Positions 41,604 through 50,920 of a DNA stretch of 64,000 nucleotides are shown here, in pieces. Both the position numbers and the translations under genes were made by a program. The DNA comes from Mesorhizobium atlanticum (lineage in GTDB: Bacteria > Pseudomonadota > Alphaproteobacteria > Rhizobiales > Rhizobiaceae), in contig NZ_QMBQ01000012.1 of NCBI RefSeq assembly GCF_003289965.1, positions 118,271-182,270 on the forward strand. The letters are read 5' to 3'. The number at the start of each line of letters is the position of its first letter. The first letter of the stretch is position 1. The notes below the pieces were generated by a model. It was not told where the DNA came from and did no database searches. It saw only the letters and a list, made by a program, of their open reading frames with translations.

Positions 41604-42503
41604 TCAGAAGGACGGCCGCTTCAGCCCGGCCGCGAGGTAGGCGGAAGCTACAGTGTTCGCCATCAGCATGGCAATGGTCATCGGCCCGACGCCGCCGGGA
41701 ACCGGCGTGATGGCGCCGGCGACCTTGGCCGCCTCGGCATAGGCGACGTCGCCGACCAGGCGGCTCTTGCCTTCGCCTTTCTCCGGCGCGGGGATGCGGT
41801 TGATCCCGACGTCGATGACGGTCGCGCCGGGCTTCACCCAGTCGCCCTTGACCATCTCCGGGCGACCGACGGCGGCGACCAGGATGTCGGCGGTGCGGGC
41901 CAACGCCGGCAGGTCCCGAGTGCGACTGTGGGCGATGGTCACCGTGCAGTTGGCGGCGAGCAGCAGATTGGCCATCGGCTTGCCGACGATGTTGGAACGG
42001 CCGACGACAACGGCGTTGAGGCCGGAAAGGTCCTTGCCGCGCACGCGTTCGATCAGAAGCATCGAGCCCGCCGGTGTGCAGGGCACGAAGGCCGTCTCCA
42101 ACTCGCCGGTGCCGAGCTTGCCGACATTGATGAAGTGGAAGCCGTCGACATCCTTCTCCGGCGCGATCGTCTGGATCACCTTGCCGGCGTCGATATGGCC
42201 CGGAAGCGGCAGTTGGACGAGGATGCCGTGGATCGACTTGTCGGCGTTGAGGTCGCCGATGATCTTCAGCAGTTGTTCCTCGCTGGTGTCGGCCGGCAGT
42301 GTATGCTGAAGCGAATGGAAGCCGCATTCCTTGGCGGTGCGCGATTTCGAGGCGACATATACCTGGCTTGCCGGATCCTCGCCGACGATCACCACGGCAA
42401 GGCCGGGCTTGGTGGCTCCCTTGGCCGACAGCTCCGCGGTCAAAGCCTTGACCTTCGAAACCACATCCTCGGCGACACTCTTTCCATCAATCACTTCGGC
42501 CAT
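41604..42503 (-). CDS. folD: Bifunctional methylene-THF dehydrogenase / methenyl-THF cyclohydrolase
   Basis: 299 aa from the ATG at 42503, which has GAGGGTTGG just upstream. The active-site YVASKSRTAKECG contains the catalytic Tyr and Lys, and the NADP loop is VVGRSNIVGKPM. PGGVGPMTIAMLMANT near the end is the family signature. It supplies one-carbon folates for purine and formyl-Met synthesis. First gene before the GlxA-type regulator; a one-carbon link between the two is possible since such regulators often serve methyl-amine catabolism. Confidence 0.95.
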   Translation of the reverse strand: MAEVIDGKSVAEDVVSKVKALTAELSAKGATKPGLAVVIVGEDPASQVYVASKSRTAKECGFHSLQHTLPADTSEEQLLKIIGDLNADKSIHGILVQLPLPGHIDAGKVIQTIAPEKDVDGFHFINVGKLGTGELETAFVPCTPAGSMLLIERVRGKDLSGLNAVVVGRSNIVGKPMANLLLAANCTVTIAHSRTRDLPALARTADILVAAVGRPEMVKGDWVKPGATVIDVGINRIPAPEKGEGKSRLVGDVAYAEAAKVAGAITPVPGGVGPMTIAMLMANTVASAYLAAGLKRPSF

Positions 42504-42733
42504 CACCAACCCTCAGCTTCGCTACGAGGCCGATGCATGGCCTCATTCCTCGATCGGCATTGTCGATCCACCAGAGCGAGACGCTTGCGGCCGAAATGCA
42601 GCGCGGCATTTTCACGAAAATTCGACAAGGCAATCCCGTCAAAGCGTCGTCGGATGCCGTAAACCCGAAACCGGCCGCTTTTATCGAACCGCAAGCGGTC
42701 TAGAAACACGATCAATCCAGAAATACGGGCGCC

Positions 42734-45217
42734 TCAGAAATAGCGGCGGCGCGAGCGGCTTTCGGTCAGCTCGCGCACTGCCTCGCGGAATTCCTGAAGG
42801 CTGGCGCGGATCTCGTCAATCTCACCCTGCTGGTCGGCGGACGACTTGCGGGCGTCGACCGGGACTGGCGGTTGCGGATCATAGGCGGCGGGTGATGCCG
42901 AATAATGATCCTCATACGGATCGGTCCGGCCATGGTCCGGCCGATAGGAATAAGAATAGCCCTGCTCGTATGGCGGCCGGAAATTCTCCCGCGCCTGCGT
43001 CTCAGCCCCGGCATGACGCTCTTCACGGTTTGGCGCGCGCCAGACGCTCTCGGGCGGTACAGTGTCCAGATCCACCGTTTCAGCCGGCTCGCGCCGCACG
43101 AAATAGCGGAGCGCCGAGACCAGCGAGCCGAAAAGCCCCGGACGGCCGGCGTCATTGTCCGGCGTCGGCGGTGGCGGTGCGACGGGTTCGGCGGCAGGCT
43201 GCGCCGCAGCCGTCATCGGAGGCGGCGCCGAAGGTGAGGCAGGCGGCGTGTAGGATGCGGCCGGCGGCGGCGCGAATGACGGAGCCGGCGGCGCGACAGG
43301 CGCGGCCAGGGGCGGCGACGTGAATGACCGAGCCGGAGGCGGAGCGACAGGGGGCGCCGGCGGGGTCACATTCGGTGGCGGCGGAGCGGCCCTGTCGGAA
43401 CTGTTTTCCACCATTGGAACACGCTCGTCGCCCCAGCGACGAGAACGGCTGTCGGCCGTCTCGCGCAGGCTCGCATAGACGCCGCGCAAACCGCCGAGGC
43501 CGATGCCGGCGAACAGGCCGGCAAACAGACCGGCGATGGCCATCACCGCACGCGACGGTCCCTTGGCCTGCAGCGGCGCATAGGCCTCCGAAATGACGCT
43601 GATATTGGCGGTGTTGATGTCCTTCTGCTCGCCGGTTTCCTTGGCGCGCAGCAGGAATTGCTCGTAGACGGAACGCTTGGCGGCCGCCTCGCGCTCCAGC
43701 TCGCGCAGCGAGACCAGGTTGTTGTTGACGTCGCCGCTCTGCACCTTGGCCTGCGCCAGTCGCGAGGAAAGGTCCTGCTCGAGCTGGACGGAGCGCTTCA
43801 GGTCGACCTGCAGCGAGGACGCGATGCGCTGCAGTTCGGCGCCGATGCGCTCGCGCGCGCCGGCAAGCTGGGCGTTGAGCGCCTCGATCTCCGGATGGCG
43901 CGGCCCGAGCTTGACCTCGGCGCGGTCGGCTTCCTGCTTTAGCGCGGCATATTGCGAGCGCAGCTCGCTCATCATGTTGGAATTGACCTCTTCCGGCAAC
44001 GTGCCGCCGAGCACCGAATTGACGTTCAGCGAGCGCGCCGAGGCGGCGCGGGCGTTGAGCTCGAGCGTGCGGGCACGGGCGACGGAAAGCTGCTCGTTGA
44101 GCTTGAGCATCTGATCGTCGCTGATCAGGCGGCCCTGCGCGTCAACGAGGTCGTGGGTCGCCCGGAAATCCTCGACATTGCGCTCGGCCGTCTCGACGCC
44201 CTTGCGCAATTCGTCGAGCCTGGCGGTGAGCTCGTCATTGGCGCGGCCCGCGGTGCTCGACTGGATCTCGCTGGAAATCTGCTTGAAAGCCTTGACCATG
44301 GTGTTGGCGATCAGCGCGGATTTTTCGGCGTTCTGCGTCGTGGCGCTGACCGAGACCACGAAGGTCTTGCCGCCACGCTCGACGTCGAGGCTGTCGTACA
44401 GTTTGCCGACCGCCAATGCGCGCTTGCGCGCTTCGTCCGCAGCACCCGCATCCTGCCGCGACAGGATCGAGCGCAGCGTCGACATCAGGCCGAAGCCGCC
44501 ATTGCCCTGGCCGTTGAACTCAGGATCGTTGGTAAGGTTGAGATCGGTGACGACCTTGTTGAGGACAGTGCCAGAGGTGAGGATGCGGACCTGGTTCTCG
44601 ACGATGGCGAGCGTCGCATCCGAGGCGATGACGTTCTGGGTCAGGTCGCGATCGGTGAGCTTGAGATCGCGCGGGTCGACGATGACGTCGGTGGTGGCCT
44701 CATATTTCTTCGGTGTCGACAAGGCGATGGCGACGCCCAGGGCGGCGCCCAGGATGGTCGTCGACAGGATCAACGCCTTGGACCGCGTGATGCCGTGCAC
44801 GACCTGCATGGGGTCGATCAGCGGTTTCCATTCCTGGGAATCGTTCTCGGCTGGCGGCCGGCTCGTGTGACGCGGTGCAGGCGCGGCTTGCGGCTGCGGG
44901 CTCTCCTCCGGCGCTTCACGGAGCGGCTCGGGCGACGCAGGCCGATTTCTTGTACGCCAGTCATGTTCGGTTTTGACCGGCTCCGATTCCGCTTGCGCCG
45001 GATCAAGGCCAAATCCGTCGATATCGTCAGGCCGCGGATTCAACTTCCCTTCGCGCTCGGAACGCGCGGCGCGATGGCGCGCGGCGGCGTCCTCGCGCCA
45101 GGAAGAATTGGCCCGGTCGCCGATCGAAACCGTGTTGTCCTCGCCGCGCATGGCCTGACCGAGCGCCAGCAGCGAACGCTCGCGCCTCCAGTCATCACGG
45201 TTATCCCTGTCGACCAT
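42734..45217 (-). CDS. Wzz/GumC-like polysaccharide co-polymerase
   Basis: 827 aa from the ATG at 45217 (MVDRDNRDDWRRE). A long charged N-terminal cytoplasmic region (1-150) is followed by the Wzz domain with the first membrane helix (ALILSTTILGAALGVAIAL), a large coiled-coil periplasmic part (about 275-540) with the GNVR-like segment, a second helix (AVMAIAGLFAGLFAGIGLG) and a very Pro-rich C-terminal tail (620-760). No BY-kinase domain follows, so it is GumC-like rather than ExoP-like with kinase. It sets export or chain length of the exopolysaccharide. Divergent from the flippase gene. Confidence 0.88.
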   Translation of the reverse strand: MVDRDNRDDWRRERSLLALGQAMRGEDNTVSIGDRANSSWREDAAARHRAARSEREGKLNPRPDDIDGFGLDPAQAESEPVKTEHDWRTRNRPASPEPLREAPEESPQPQAAPAPRHTSRPPAENDSQEWKPLIDPMQVVHGITRSKALILSTTILGAALGVAIALSTPKKYEATTDVIVDPRDLKLTDRDLTQNVIASDATLAIVENQVRILTSGTVLNKVVTDLNLTNDPEFNGQGNGGFGLMSTLRSILSRQDAGAADEARKRALAVGKLYDSLDVERGGKTFVVSVSATTQNAEKSALIANTMVKAFKQISSEIQSSTAGRANDELTARLDELRKGVETAERNVEDFRATHDLVDAQGRLISDDQMLKLNEQLSVARARTLELNARAASARSLNVNSVLGGTLPEEVNSNMMSELRSQYAALKQEADRAEVKLGPRHPEIEALNAQLAGARERIGAELQRIASSLQVDLKRSVQLEQDLSSRLAQAKVQSGDVNNNLVSLRELEREAAAKRSVYEQFLLRAKETGEQKDINTANISVISEAYAPLQAKGPSRAVMAIAGLFAGLFAGIGLGGLRGVYASLRETADSRSRRWGDERVPMVENSSDRAAPPPPNVTPPAPPVAPPPARSFTSPPLAAPVAPPAPSFAPPPAASYTPPASPSAPPPMTAAAQPAAEPVAPPPPTPDNDAGRPGLFGSLVSALRYFVRREPAETVDLDTVPPESVWRAPNREERHAGAETQARENFRPPYEQGYSYSYRPDHGRTDPYEDHYSASPAAYDPQPPVPVDARKSSADQQGEIDEIRASLQEFREAVRELTESRSRRRYF

Positions 45218-45267
45218 TGTTCTGGAACTTGCTCTCTGGCGGCGTGGGCGCGGCGGATCGGCCAATC

Positions 45268-45282
45268 GTTAAGCCACGCTAA
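45268..45282. promoter_or_regulatory. Near-CtrA box between the Wzz-like and flippase genes
   Basis: TTAA (45268-45271), GCCACGC, TAAA (45279-45282): one mismatch from TTAA-N7-TTAA, in the 200-bp region between the divergent genes. Weak on its own and noted because similar sites recur upstream of other envelope genes here. Confidence 0.2.
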
Positions 45283-45417
45283 ACGGGCATAGGAAACAAA
45301 CGGTTAATTTCGCACCCGGGCCGACGCGGTTTCTCGCCTTGTTCGCGGCATTTCGGCGGCGCCGAAGCCGTCGCCAGAACGACGCGTTAAACTTTCCGGC
45401 CTATCAATCGCCCCGAC

Positions 45418-46713
45418 ATGACCCAGGCCAGCGACATGCCGCAAAGGCGGAGCTTCGCGCGGATCGGCCACTTCGTGGCCACCCGCCGAAAACTGGTATT
45501 CGACTATCTCTCGGCCATCAGCGGCGCCGGCGGCCGACTGGTGTTCTCGCTGGCCTATTTCATCGCCTTGGCCAACACGCTTTCGATCGCCGAGTTCGGC
45601 ATGTTCGCCACCGCTTCGGCCGCCGGCATCATGCTGTCGCGCATCCTCGCCTTCGGCTTCATCTCGGCGCTCTATCGCACCGCCACGATCCGCCCCAACC
45701 TGATCGGCACCTTCACCACCGGTTTCATGCTTCTCGGCGTCCTGTCGCTGCCGTTCCTCGCCGCCGCCTCCTATATCGTCTACCTGATCTTCTTCGCCGG
45801 CACGATGCCGCTGTCGGCCTTTGCCGCCGTCGTCTTCGCCGAGGCGCTTTTGTGGCGGCCGGTCGAAGTGGCGCTGATCGTCAACAACGGGCTCGGCAAG
45901 TTCGGGCGCGCTGCGGTGCTTGCCATCCTGGCTACGGCGCTTCGGGCAGTCGGCGCCATCCTGTTCATGCTTGCCGCGCAGCACAGCATCGGCGTTTGGT
46001 CGCTGTTCTATATCGGCGCCAATGCCGCCTCGCTCATCATCGCCTTCGTCTTCTTCTATCCGCGCCAGCGGCTGAGGCTGCGCAGCGAGCTCTATTTCCG
46101 GCGGCTCGCCGATTCCATCTATGTCGCCGGATCCGAAGTGCTGTTCTACCTGCAGATGGAGTTCGACAAGCTGCTGGTGCTGTCGATAGGCGGACCGCAT
46201 CTGGCCGGCATCTACGCCATCATCATGCGGCTGGTCGACCTCACCGCGATCCCGATCCGCACCTTCTCGATGATGCTGGTGCAGCGCATGATGCGGGCGC
46301 CGGAGCTGCTGTCGCGGCTGACGGTCAAGAGCGGCATCGAAGGCGGCGTGTTCCTGGTCTCGACGCTGGCGCTGGTGTCGCTCGGCGTCGTGCTGCATTT
46401 CTTTCCGAACGCGCTTGGCAAGAATGTCGCCGAGGCAGCACCGCTGGTCGCGCTCGCGGTCTGCGTGCCGGGACTGCGCAACCTTGTCGAATACCAGGCC
46501 GAGCTTCTCTTCGCGCGCGGCCAGACGGCGGTCAGGGCAATCAATCTCGGCCTGCTTGCCGGCTTGAAGGCGGTTCTGCTCACCTATGTGCTGACGACCA
46601 TACCCGACACGGCCAATCTGGTGCTGTCGCTCAACATCGTCTTCCTGCTGCTCTATCTCGCCTCGATGCTGCTGACTTACTCGGCCATGCGCCGGCCAGC
46701 CAAGGCGATCTGA
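45418..46713 (+). CDS. Polysaccharide flippase (Wzx/MOP superfamily)
   Basis: 431 aa, about 12 membrane helices, with the typical early segment GGRLVFSLAYFIALANTLSIAEFGMFATASAAG. It would flip the undecaprenyl-linked repeat unit to the periplasmic side for polymerisation. It is divergent from the GumC-like gene and lies 2 kb from the glycosyltransferases, which fits a Wzx/Wzy exopolysaccharide system. Substrate unknown. Confidence 0.87.
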   Translation: MTQASDMPQRRSFARIGHFVATRRKLVFDYLSAISGAGGRLVFSLAYFIALANTLSIAEFGMFATASAAGIMLSRILAFGFISALYRTATIRPNLIGTFTTGFMLLGVLSLPFLAAASYIVYLIFFAGTMPLSAFAAVVFAEALLWRPVEVALIVNNGLGKFGRAAVLAILATALRAVGAILFMLAAQHSIGVWSLFYIGANAASLIIAFVFFYPRQRLRLRSELYFRRLADSIYVAGSEVLFYLQMEFDKLLVLSIGGPHLAGIYAIIMRLVDLTAIPIRTFSMMLVQRMMRAPELLSRLTVKSGIEGGVFLVSTLALVSLGVVLHFFPNALGKNVAEAAPLVALAVCVPGLRNLVEYQAELLFARGQTAVRAINLGLLAGLKAVLLTYVLTTIPDTANLVLSLNIVFLLLYLASMLLTYSAMRRPAKAI

Positions 46714-46739
46714 TTCAGGTGAGGCCGGTCTGCAAATGG

Positions 46740-46850
46740 CGGCTTCCTGCGCTTCCGGTGCTCACGTACTTTAAGTACGCTCCGCTCCGGTTCTCGGAAC
46801 CCACCTTGTTTGGTCGCTTCGCGCCCGTCTTCGACTCCGACTCGGCCTGA
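46740..46850. repeat. Repeat-like intergenic segment with a TACTTTAAGTA palindrome
   Basis: About 110 bp after the flippase stop. It contains CACGTACTTTAAGTACG (a near-perfect palindrome) inside a run of CGCTCCGG-like words and further short direct repeats (GCTTCCGGTGC, CTCCGGTTCTC). No gene is apparent. The layout is that of intergenic repeat families seen in rhizobial genomes, but I could not match it to a named one. Confidence 0.55.
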
Positions 46851-46868
46851 CCTGAATCTCAGCGCGGT

Positions 46869-47792
46869 TTATTGCAGGCCGATCAGGCGGCGGATGCGGC
46901 CGATATCGGTGCCGATGAAGGACTGCATGCCGATCGCCACCTGTTCCGGCGCCATGGTGTCGACGAAGTGGCGGAACTCGTCATCCGAGAGCGGTTTGCC
47001 GTTCCAGTGGACGCGGCAGAATTCCTCCGACCCGTGGAAATGGCCGGCGCCGTCGAGCACGTCGTCGACATAGCGGCCATAGATCATGCATTCGGAGAAT
47101 CTTCGCGCCGAGCCGAGGACGCCGACCCAGTCGCGACCATGCACCTTCTCGATGCGCTCGCACATTGCGTTGACTGTCTCGCGGCGCCAGGCGATCAGCG
47201 TCGAGATGTAATCTTGGCTCGATCGATTGGCGGGATCGATGCCGAGTGCCGTGCCGGCATTGCGCGACCAGATGCGATGCTCGTCGTGTCCGTCGTTCGA
47301 CAGCACGCCGTCGCGCCGGAACAGCCGCACCTTGCCGTCGCGCCAGAAGGCGCCGGTGTCGAAGCGCTTCAGGAAGGCGACGTCGGAATCGCAGAACACC
47401 AGCACGTCTTCCTTTGCATGGCCGGCAATGGCGATGCGGCGGAGTTGCTGCACATGCCAGCCGCGCAGCGGCTGCGTCCTGAAGCTCAGCCAGATGCGGC
47501 GGCGAAAGCCACTCAGCGGATCGTCGAAAACATGCAGCCAGCGCGGCAACAGATCCCGCTCGTCGACGACGCTGCGGCGGCCGGATTCCAGCTGGCGAAA
47601 CAGCGCGACGTCGCGATGTTCGGTGAGGATGTAGTGATGCGCCATGCCAGTGACGTGGCGATCGATGGTTTCGCACAAGAGCCGGCAGCGCTCGAAATCC
47701 GGCGCGTAGCTCGCGGTGACGATCGCGGCCAAAGGTGCGCGCGGCAGCGGTTCGATTTTGGTTGCGGTGTCCGGCACGAAACGGCTGTTCAC
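46869..47792 (-). CDS. DUF6492-type glycosyltransferase-like protein
   Basis: 307 aa from the GTG at 47792, which has GGAGG seven bases upstream and overlaps the upstream stop as GTGA. GT-A-like features: PLAAIVTASYAPDFERCRLLCETIDRHV at the start and a DSD metal-binding motif (VLVFCDSDVAFLKRF). It resembles DUF6492 proteins of exopolysaccharide clusters, probably acting late in repeat-unit assembly. Third gene in the minus-strand GT unit; the tight stop/start overlap argues for translational coupling. Donor and acceptor are unknown. Confidence 0.75.
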   Translation of the reverse strand: MNSRFVPDTATKIEPLPRAPLAAIVTASYAPDFERCRLLCETIDRHVTGMAHHYILTEHRDVALFRQLESGRRSVVDERDLLPRWLHVFDDPLSGFRRRIWLSFRTQPLRGWHVQQLRRIAIAGHAKEDVLVFCDSDVAFLKRFDTGAFWRDGKVRLFRRDGVLSNDGHDEHRIWSRNAGTALGIDPANRSSQDYISTLIAWRRETVNAMCERIEKVHGRDWVGVLGSARRFSECMIYGRYVDDVLDGAGHFHGSEEFCRVHWNGKPLSDDEFRHFVDTMAPEQVAIGMQSFIGTDIGRIRRLIGLQ

Positions 47793-48583
47793 CGGCGCGC
47801 CTCCGCAGGTCGCGGGCCCAAAGACAGCTTCTGCCTGAAGACGCGCCACAGGAAGAGCGGATTGCCGACGATATAGCGGCGCCACAGGCGGCCGGGCTCG
47901 ATCCAGAGGCGGAACAGCCATTCGAGGCGCAGCCGACGCAGCCACAGCGGCGCGCGCGGCACCGAGCCGCTCATGAAATCGAGCAGCGCGCCGACGGCGA
48001 CCGGCAGCGTGCAATGGCGGCTGTCGATGTGGCGCTCAATCCACAATTCCTGGCGCGGTACGCCCATCGCCACCAGCAGCACGTCCGGCCGCAGCCTGGC
48101 GATGCGATCGAGGATTGCCGGCTCCTCGGCGGCGGAGAAGAAGCCGTCATGGATGACAACGAATTTGTGCTGCATAGCGAGCGTCGACAGCTTCGCGCAT
48201 GCGGCTTCGGCATTGGCCCGCGTCGTGCCGAGCAGCGCCACCGTCAGCGGGTGCGACGAAGCCTGCAGGAAGGCCGGAATGAAATCGGTGCCGTTGAGAT
48301 TGCTGGGGAAAGGCGCGCCGTAAAGCAGCTTTGCCGCCATATCGACGCCGACGCCGTCGGGGAGGATGAGGAAGTTTTCCAGCGCCTCGGCAAAGACCGG
48401 ATCGGTGCAAGCCAAATTGGCGTTGTGGGCGTTGAGAAAGCTCACCTTGGTGAAGCGGCGCTCGTCGACCAGCCTAGTAAGCAGGGCGATGGCCTCATCG
48501 CAGCGTATGCCCAGCACCGGAATGCCCAGGATGGTCTTGAGCGTATCGAAGCCGAAGGCGGCGCGCGCGGTGTGCACGTTCAT
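47789..48583 (-). CDS. WecG/TagA/CpsF-family glycosyltransferase
   Basis: 264 aa from the ATG at 48583, which follows AGGAGG at 8 bp and overlaps the upstream stop as ATGA. Family motifs: the NAHN/ND early loop (FLNAHNANLACTDP), LPDGVGVDMAAKLLYG, NGTDFIPAFL and VAMGVPRQELWIERH. WecG-type enzymes transfer UDP-ManNAcA or a related sugar to a lipid-linked primer. The frame upstream of 48583 is antisense noise. Middle gene of three overlapping GT genes. Confidence 0.9.
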   Translation of the reverse strand: MNVHTARAAFGFDTLKTILGIPVLGIRCDEAIALLTRLVDERRFTKVSFLNAHNANLACTDPVFAEALENFLILPDGVGVDMAAKLLYGAPFPSNLNGTDFIPAFLQASSHPLTVALLGTTRANAEAACAKLSTLAMQHKFVVIHDGFFSAAEEPAILDRIARLRPDVLLVAMGVPRQELWIERHIDSRHCTLPVAVGALLDFMSGSVPRAPLWLRRLRLEWLFRLWIEPGRLWRRYIVGNPLFLWRVFRQKLSLGPRPAEARR

Positions 48584-49752
48584 GCGGCGACCTCCTGCCT
48601 GACAGCGCCGAGCTTCTCCAGGCCAAGCCCGATCGCGGCGTCGAGCGCCTTCAGCTGACCTCGATGGAAGGCGCTGCCATCGACATCGCGGACATTGGCC
48701 GCTGCCGCCTGGAGGGCGGCGGCGAAAGCGACCGGATCGTCGGTCACCACGCAATTGTCGGGGCGATAGCCGATGCCGCGCAGCGAGCGGCTGGTGGCGA
48801 CGGACGGCAGGCCGAGCTCGAAGGTCTCGATGGTCTTCAGTTGCACCCCGCTGCCGGCGGTGCTGATCAAGGGGATGACGGCGGCGCCGCGCACGAAGGC
48901 CTGCGCATCCGGAACCCTTCCTATGAAAGAAACGCCGGGATGTGCCGAAGCCACGCCCGAAGGCATGTTGCCGGCGATCCTGACGCGGAAATCAGGCGTC
49001 AGGTGCGGCACCACCTTGGTCAGGAACCAGTCGAGCCCGATGCGGTTCGGTTGCCAGGTCCAGGTGCCGATCAGCGCGGCGTCGCACTCGATATGGCGCC
49101 TCGCCTTACTTGTCGGCGCCTGCGCGCGGGTCACCAGCGGCAGCACCGCCGAGCGTGTGTCGGAGGCGACGCCAAGTGCCGCGCGGTCTTCCTCGGCCAG
49201 CGTGAAGACAAAGCGCGCGGCGCCGCAAAGGCGCTCCTCCATGACCTTGAGCAGCCTGGCCTCGCGGCGGAACATCCAGCGCTGAAGCGCGCTGCCGGCA
49301 GCGGCGCCGTTCTCCTCGGCGGAGCGATGCTCGACATTGTGCGCCACGAAGACGAATGGACCGTCGGCGAGAACCTTCTCGAAGGCGCCGGCGAACTGCA
49401 CCGAATTCAGCACATAGCCGTCGAAGGGACCGGTGCGATCGATGACGGCGCGCAGCTCAGCGTCGGAGACAACGCGCAGCTTGACCGAGGAGAAGGTAAG
49501 GCCGGAGGAAACCGCCTTGCCCAGCCAGGCAAGCTTTTGCAGCGATGAGGCGCTTTCGGTGCGGACCTCGACGGCGTCGAGCACGATGGTGTTTTGCGGA
49601 TCCGACGGGGTCTTGCCCGGCCAGATGAAGCCGATCACCGTCACGCGCACGCCGGCGCGCCGTAGCGCGTCGATGATCGCGGCGTTGGCAATCTCGTAGC
49701 CCGAGGCGAGTGCGCCATCGGGCACGATCGATGTGGCGAACAGCAGATGCAT
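48580..49752 (-). CDS. GT4-type glycosyltransferase
   Basis: 390 aa from the ATG at 49752 (MHLLFATSIVPDG, AGGATAGGTGAG upstream). Two Rossmann domains typical of GT-B; the C-terminal half has the GTWTWQPNRIGLDWFL stretch and the donor-binding motif LISTAGSGVQLKTIETFELGLPSVAT with its Glu. It lacks the classic EGFG-like motif but is close to many rhizobial EPS transferases. First of the three-gene minus-strand unit, 170 bp from the divergent GT2 gene. Confidence 0.82.
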   Translation of the reverse strand: MHLLFATSIVPDGALASGYEIANAAIIDALRRAGVRVTVIGFIWPGKTPSDPQNTIVLDAVEVRTESASSLQKLAWLGKAVSSGLTFSSVKLRVVSDAELRAVIDRTGPFDGYVLNSVQFAGAFEKVLADGPFVFVAHNVEHRSAEENGAAAGSALQRWMFRREARLLKVMEERLCGAARFVFTLAEEDRAALGVASDTRSAVLPLVTRAQAPTSKARRHIECDAALIGTWTWQPNRIGLDWFLTKVVPHLTPDFRVRIAGNMPSGVASAHPGVSFIGRVPDAQAFVRGAAVIPLISTAGSGVQLKTIETFELGLPSVATSRSLRGIGYRPDNCVVTDDPVAFAAALQAAAANVRDVDGSAFHRGQLKALDAAIGLGLEKLGAVRQEVAA

Positions 49753-49861
49753 CTCACCTATCCTTAGGTGCAGCCGGTAGCAAAACGCGGTGAAGCCTTG
49801 ATTAAATGGCGCCGTCAAAGGCCAAAGACCCGGTTTTTCCGGCAACCGGGCAAGAAGGTGA

Positions 49862-49876
49862 TTAACGAAACGTTAT
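49862..49876. promoter_or_regulatory. Near-CtrA box between the divergent GT genes
   Basis: TTAA (49862-49865), CGAAACG, TTAT (49873-49876): one mismatch from TTAA-N7-TTAA, in the 170 bp shared by the GT4 and GT2 promoters. Weak alone; the same word pattern occurs at 7627 (exact) and 45268. Confidence 0.25.
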
Positions 49877-49921
49877 CACCGCGATGCTATCGAGGGCGCA
49901 AACCCACGCTGCTGGAAATGG

Positions 49922-50920
49922 ATGATCCCTTTGCCGTCCGACGCTTCTGTATCGATCGCGGGACGGTCGCCGGGGCTTGCCGCCGAGACCGTCGAGGCGG
50001 TGGTGACGTTGCCGACCTTCAAGCGGCCGAAGCAGGTGCTGGAAACCCTGGCTTCGCTCAAGGCGCAGCGGACCGAAAGGTGCTTCGCCGTCATCGTCAT
50101 GGAAAACGAGGCCGAGGCGCGCGAGGGCGCCACCGCAGTGCTGCCGCTGTTCGAAAGCGGCGAGATGCCCGGCCTGGTGATCATCGCGCATGAGCGCGGC
50201 AATTGCAGCGCCTACAATGCCGGCTGGCAGACGGCGATCCTGCAGTTTCCCAATTTTCGCCACCTGCTGGTCATCGATGACGACGAGATCGCCGAGCCGG
50301 ACTGGCTAGAGCGCATGTGCAAGGCCGCGGAGACCCTTGGCGCCGACATCGTCGGCGGCCCGCAAGTGCCGGTCTTCGCCGATCCGAGCCACGCCAGATG
50401 GGCCGAGCATCCGGTCTTTGCACCCCCCTATCGGGAAACCGGCCGCGTGCCGGCGCTCTATTCGTCCGGCAATTTGCTGGTGGGGCGCAACGTGCTCAAG
50501 GCGATGGGAGCACCCTTCCTCGATCTCAAGTTCAATTTCATGGGCGGCGGCGATTCCGACTTCCTCAGCCGTTCGGCGCAGAAAGGCTTCGTGCTCGGCT
50601 GGTGCGCCGAGGCAAGGGTCAACGAAACCGTGCCGGCCAGGCGCGTCGAGGCCGACTGGATCCGCGCCCGCAGCCTGCGCAATGGTGTGATCTCGACGCT
50701 GGTCGAAAAGAAGAACCGCGCCGGCACGCCGCTCGCCGGCCTCAAAGTGTTCCTGAAAAGCCTGGCGCTGCTCGCCGCCTCGCCGCTGCGCGGCGCCGTC
50801 CGGCTGGCGCGCACCGGCTCCCTGACGACAGGCCTCTACCCGGTCTATGTGGCGCTCGGCCGGGTGCTTGCCGAATTCGGATATGCCAATGAGCAGTACC
50901 GACAGCCTGAGAAGAATTGA
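49922..50920 (+). CDS. GT2-type glycosyltransferase
   Basis: 332 aa. GT-A fold: VVTLPTFKRPKQVLETLASLK at the start, the metal motif VIDDDEIAEPDWLE and an acceptor-site GGGDSDFLSRSA. A C-terminal region (about 265-300, KSLALLAASPLRGAVRLA) may associate with the membrane. Probably adds a sugar to the EPS repeat unit. The start chosen is the ATG at 49922; a codon or two of uncertainty remains. Its 3' end overlaps the next gene by about 30 nt. Confidence 0.87.
   Translation: MIPLPSDASVSIAGRSPGLAAETVEAVVTLPTFKRPKQVLETLASLKAQRTERCFAVIVMENEAEAREGATAVLPLFESGEMPGLVIIAHERGNCSAYNAGWQTAILQFPNFRHLLVIDDDEIAEPDWLERMCKAAETLGADIVGGPQVPVFADPSHARWAEHPVFAPPYRETGRVPALYSSGNLLVGRNVLKAMGAPFLDLKFNFMGGGDSDFLSRSAQKGFVLGWCAEARVNETVPARRVEADWIRARSLRNGVISTLVEKKNRAGTPLAGLKVFLKSLALLAASPLRGAVRLARTGSLTTGLYPVYVALGRVLAEFGYANEQYRQPEKN

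Noticed and set aside
40591..42327. AraC-type gene extended to 578 codons
   Set aside because: The first 245 codons are folD in the wrong frame; the regulator starts near 41589.
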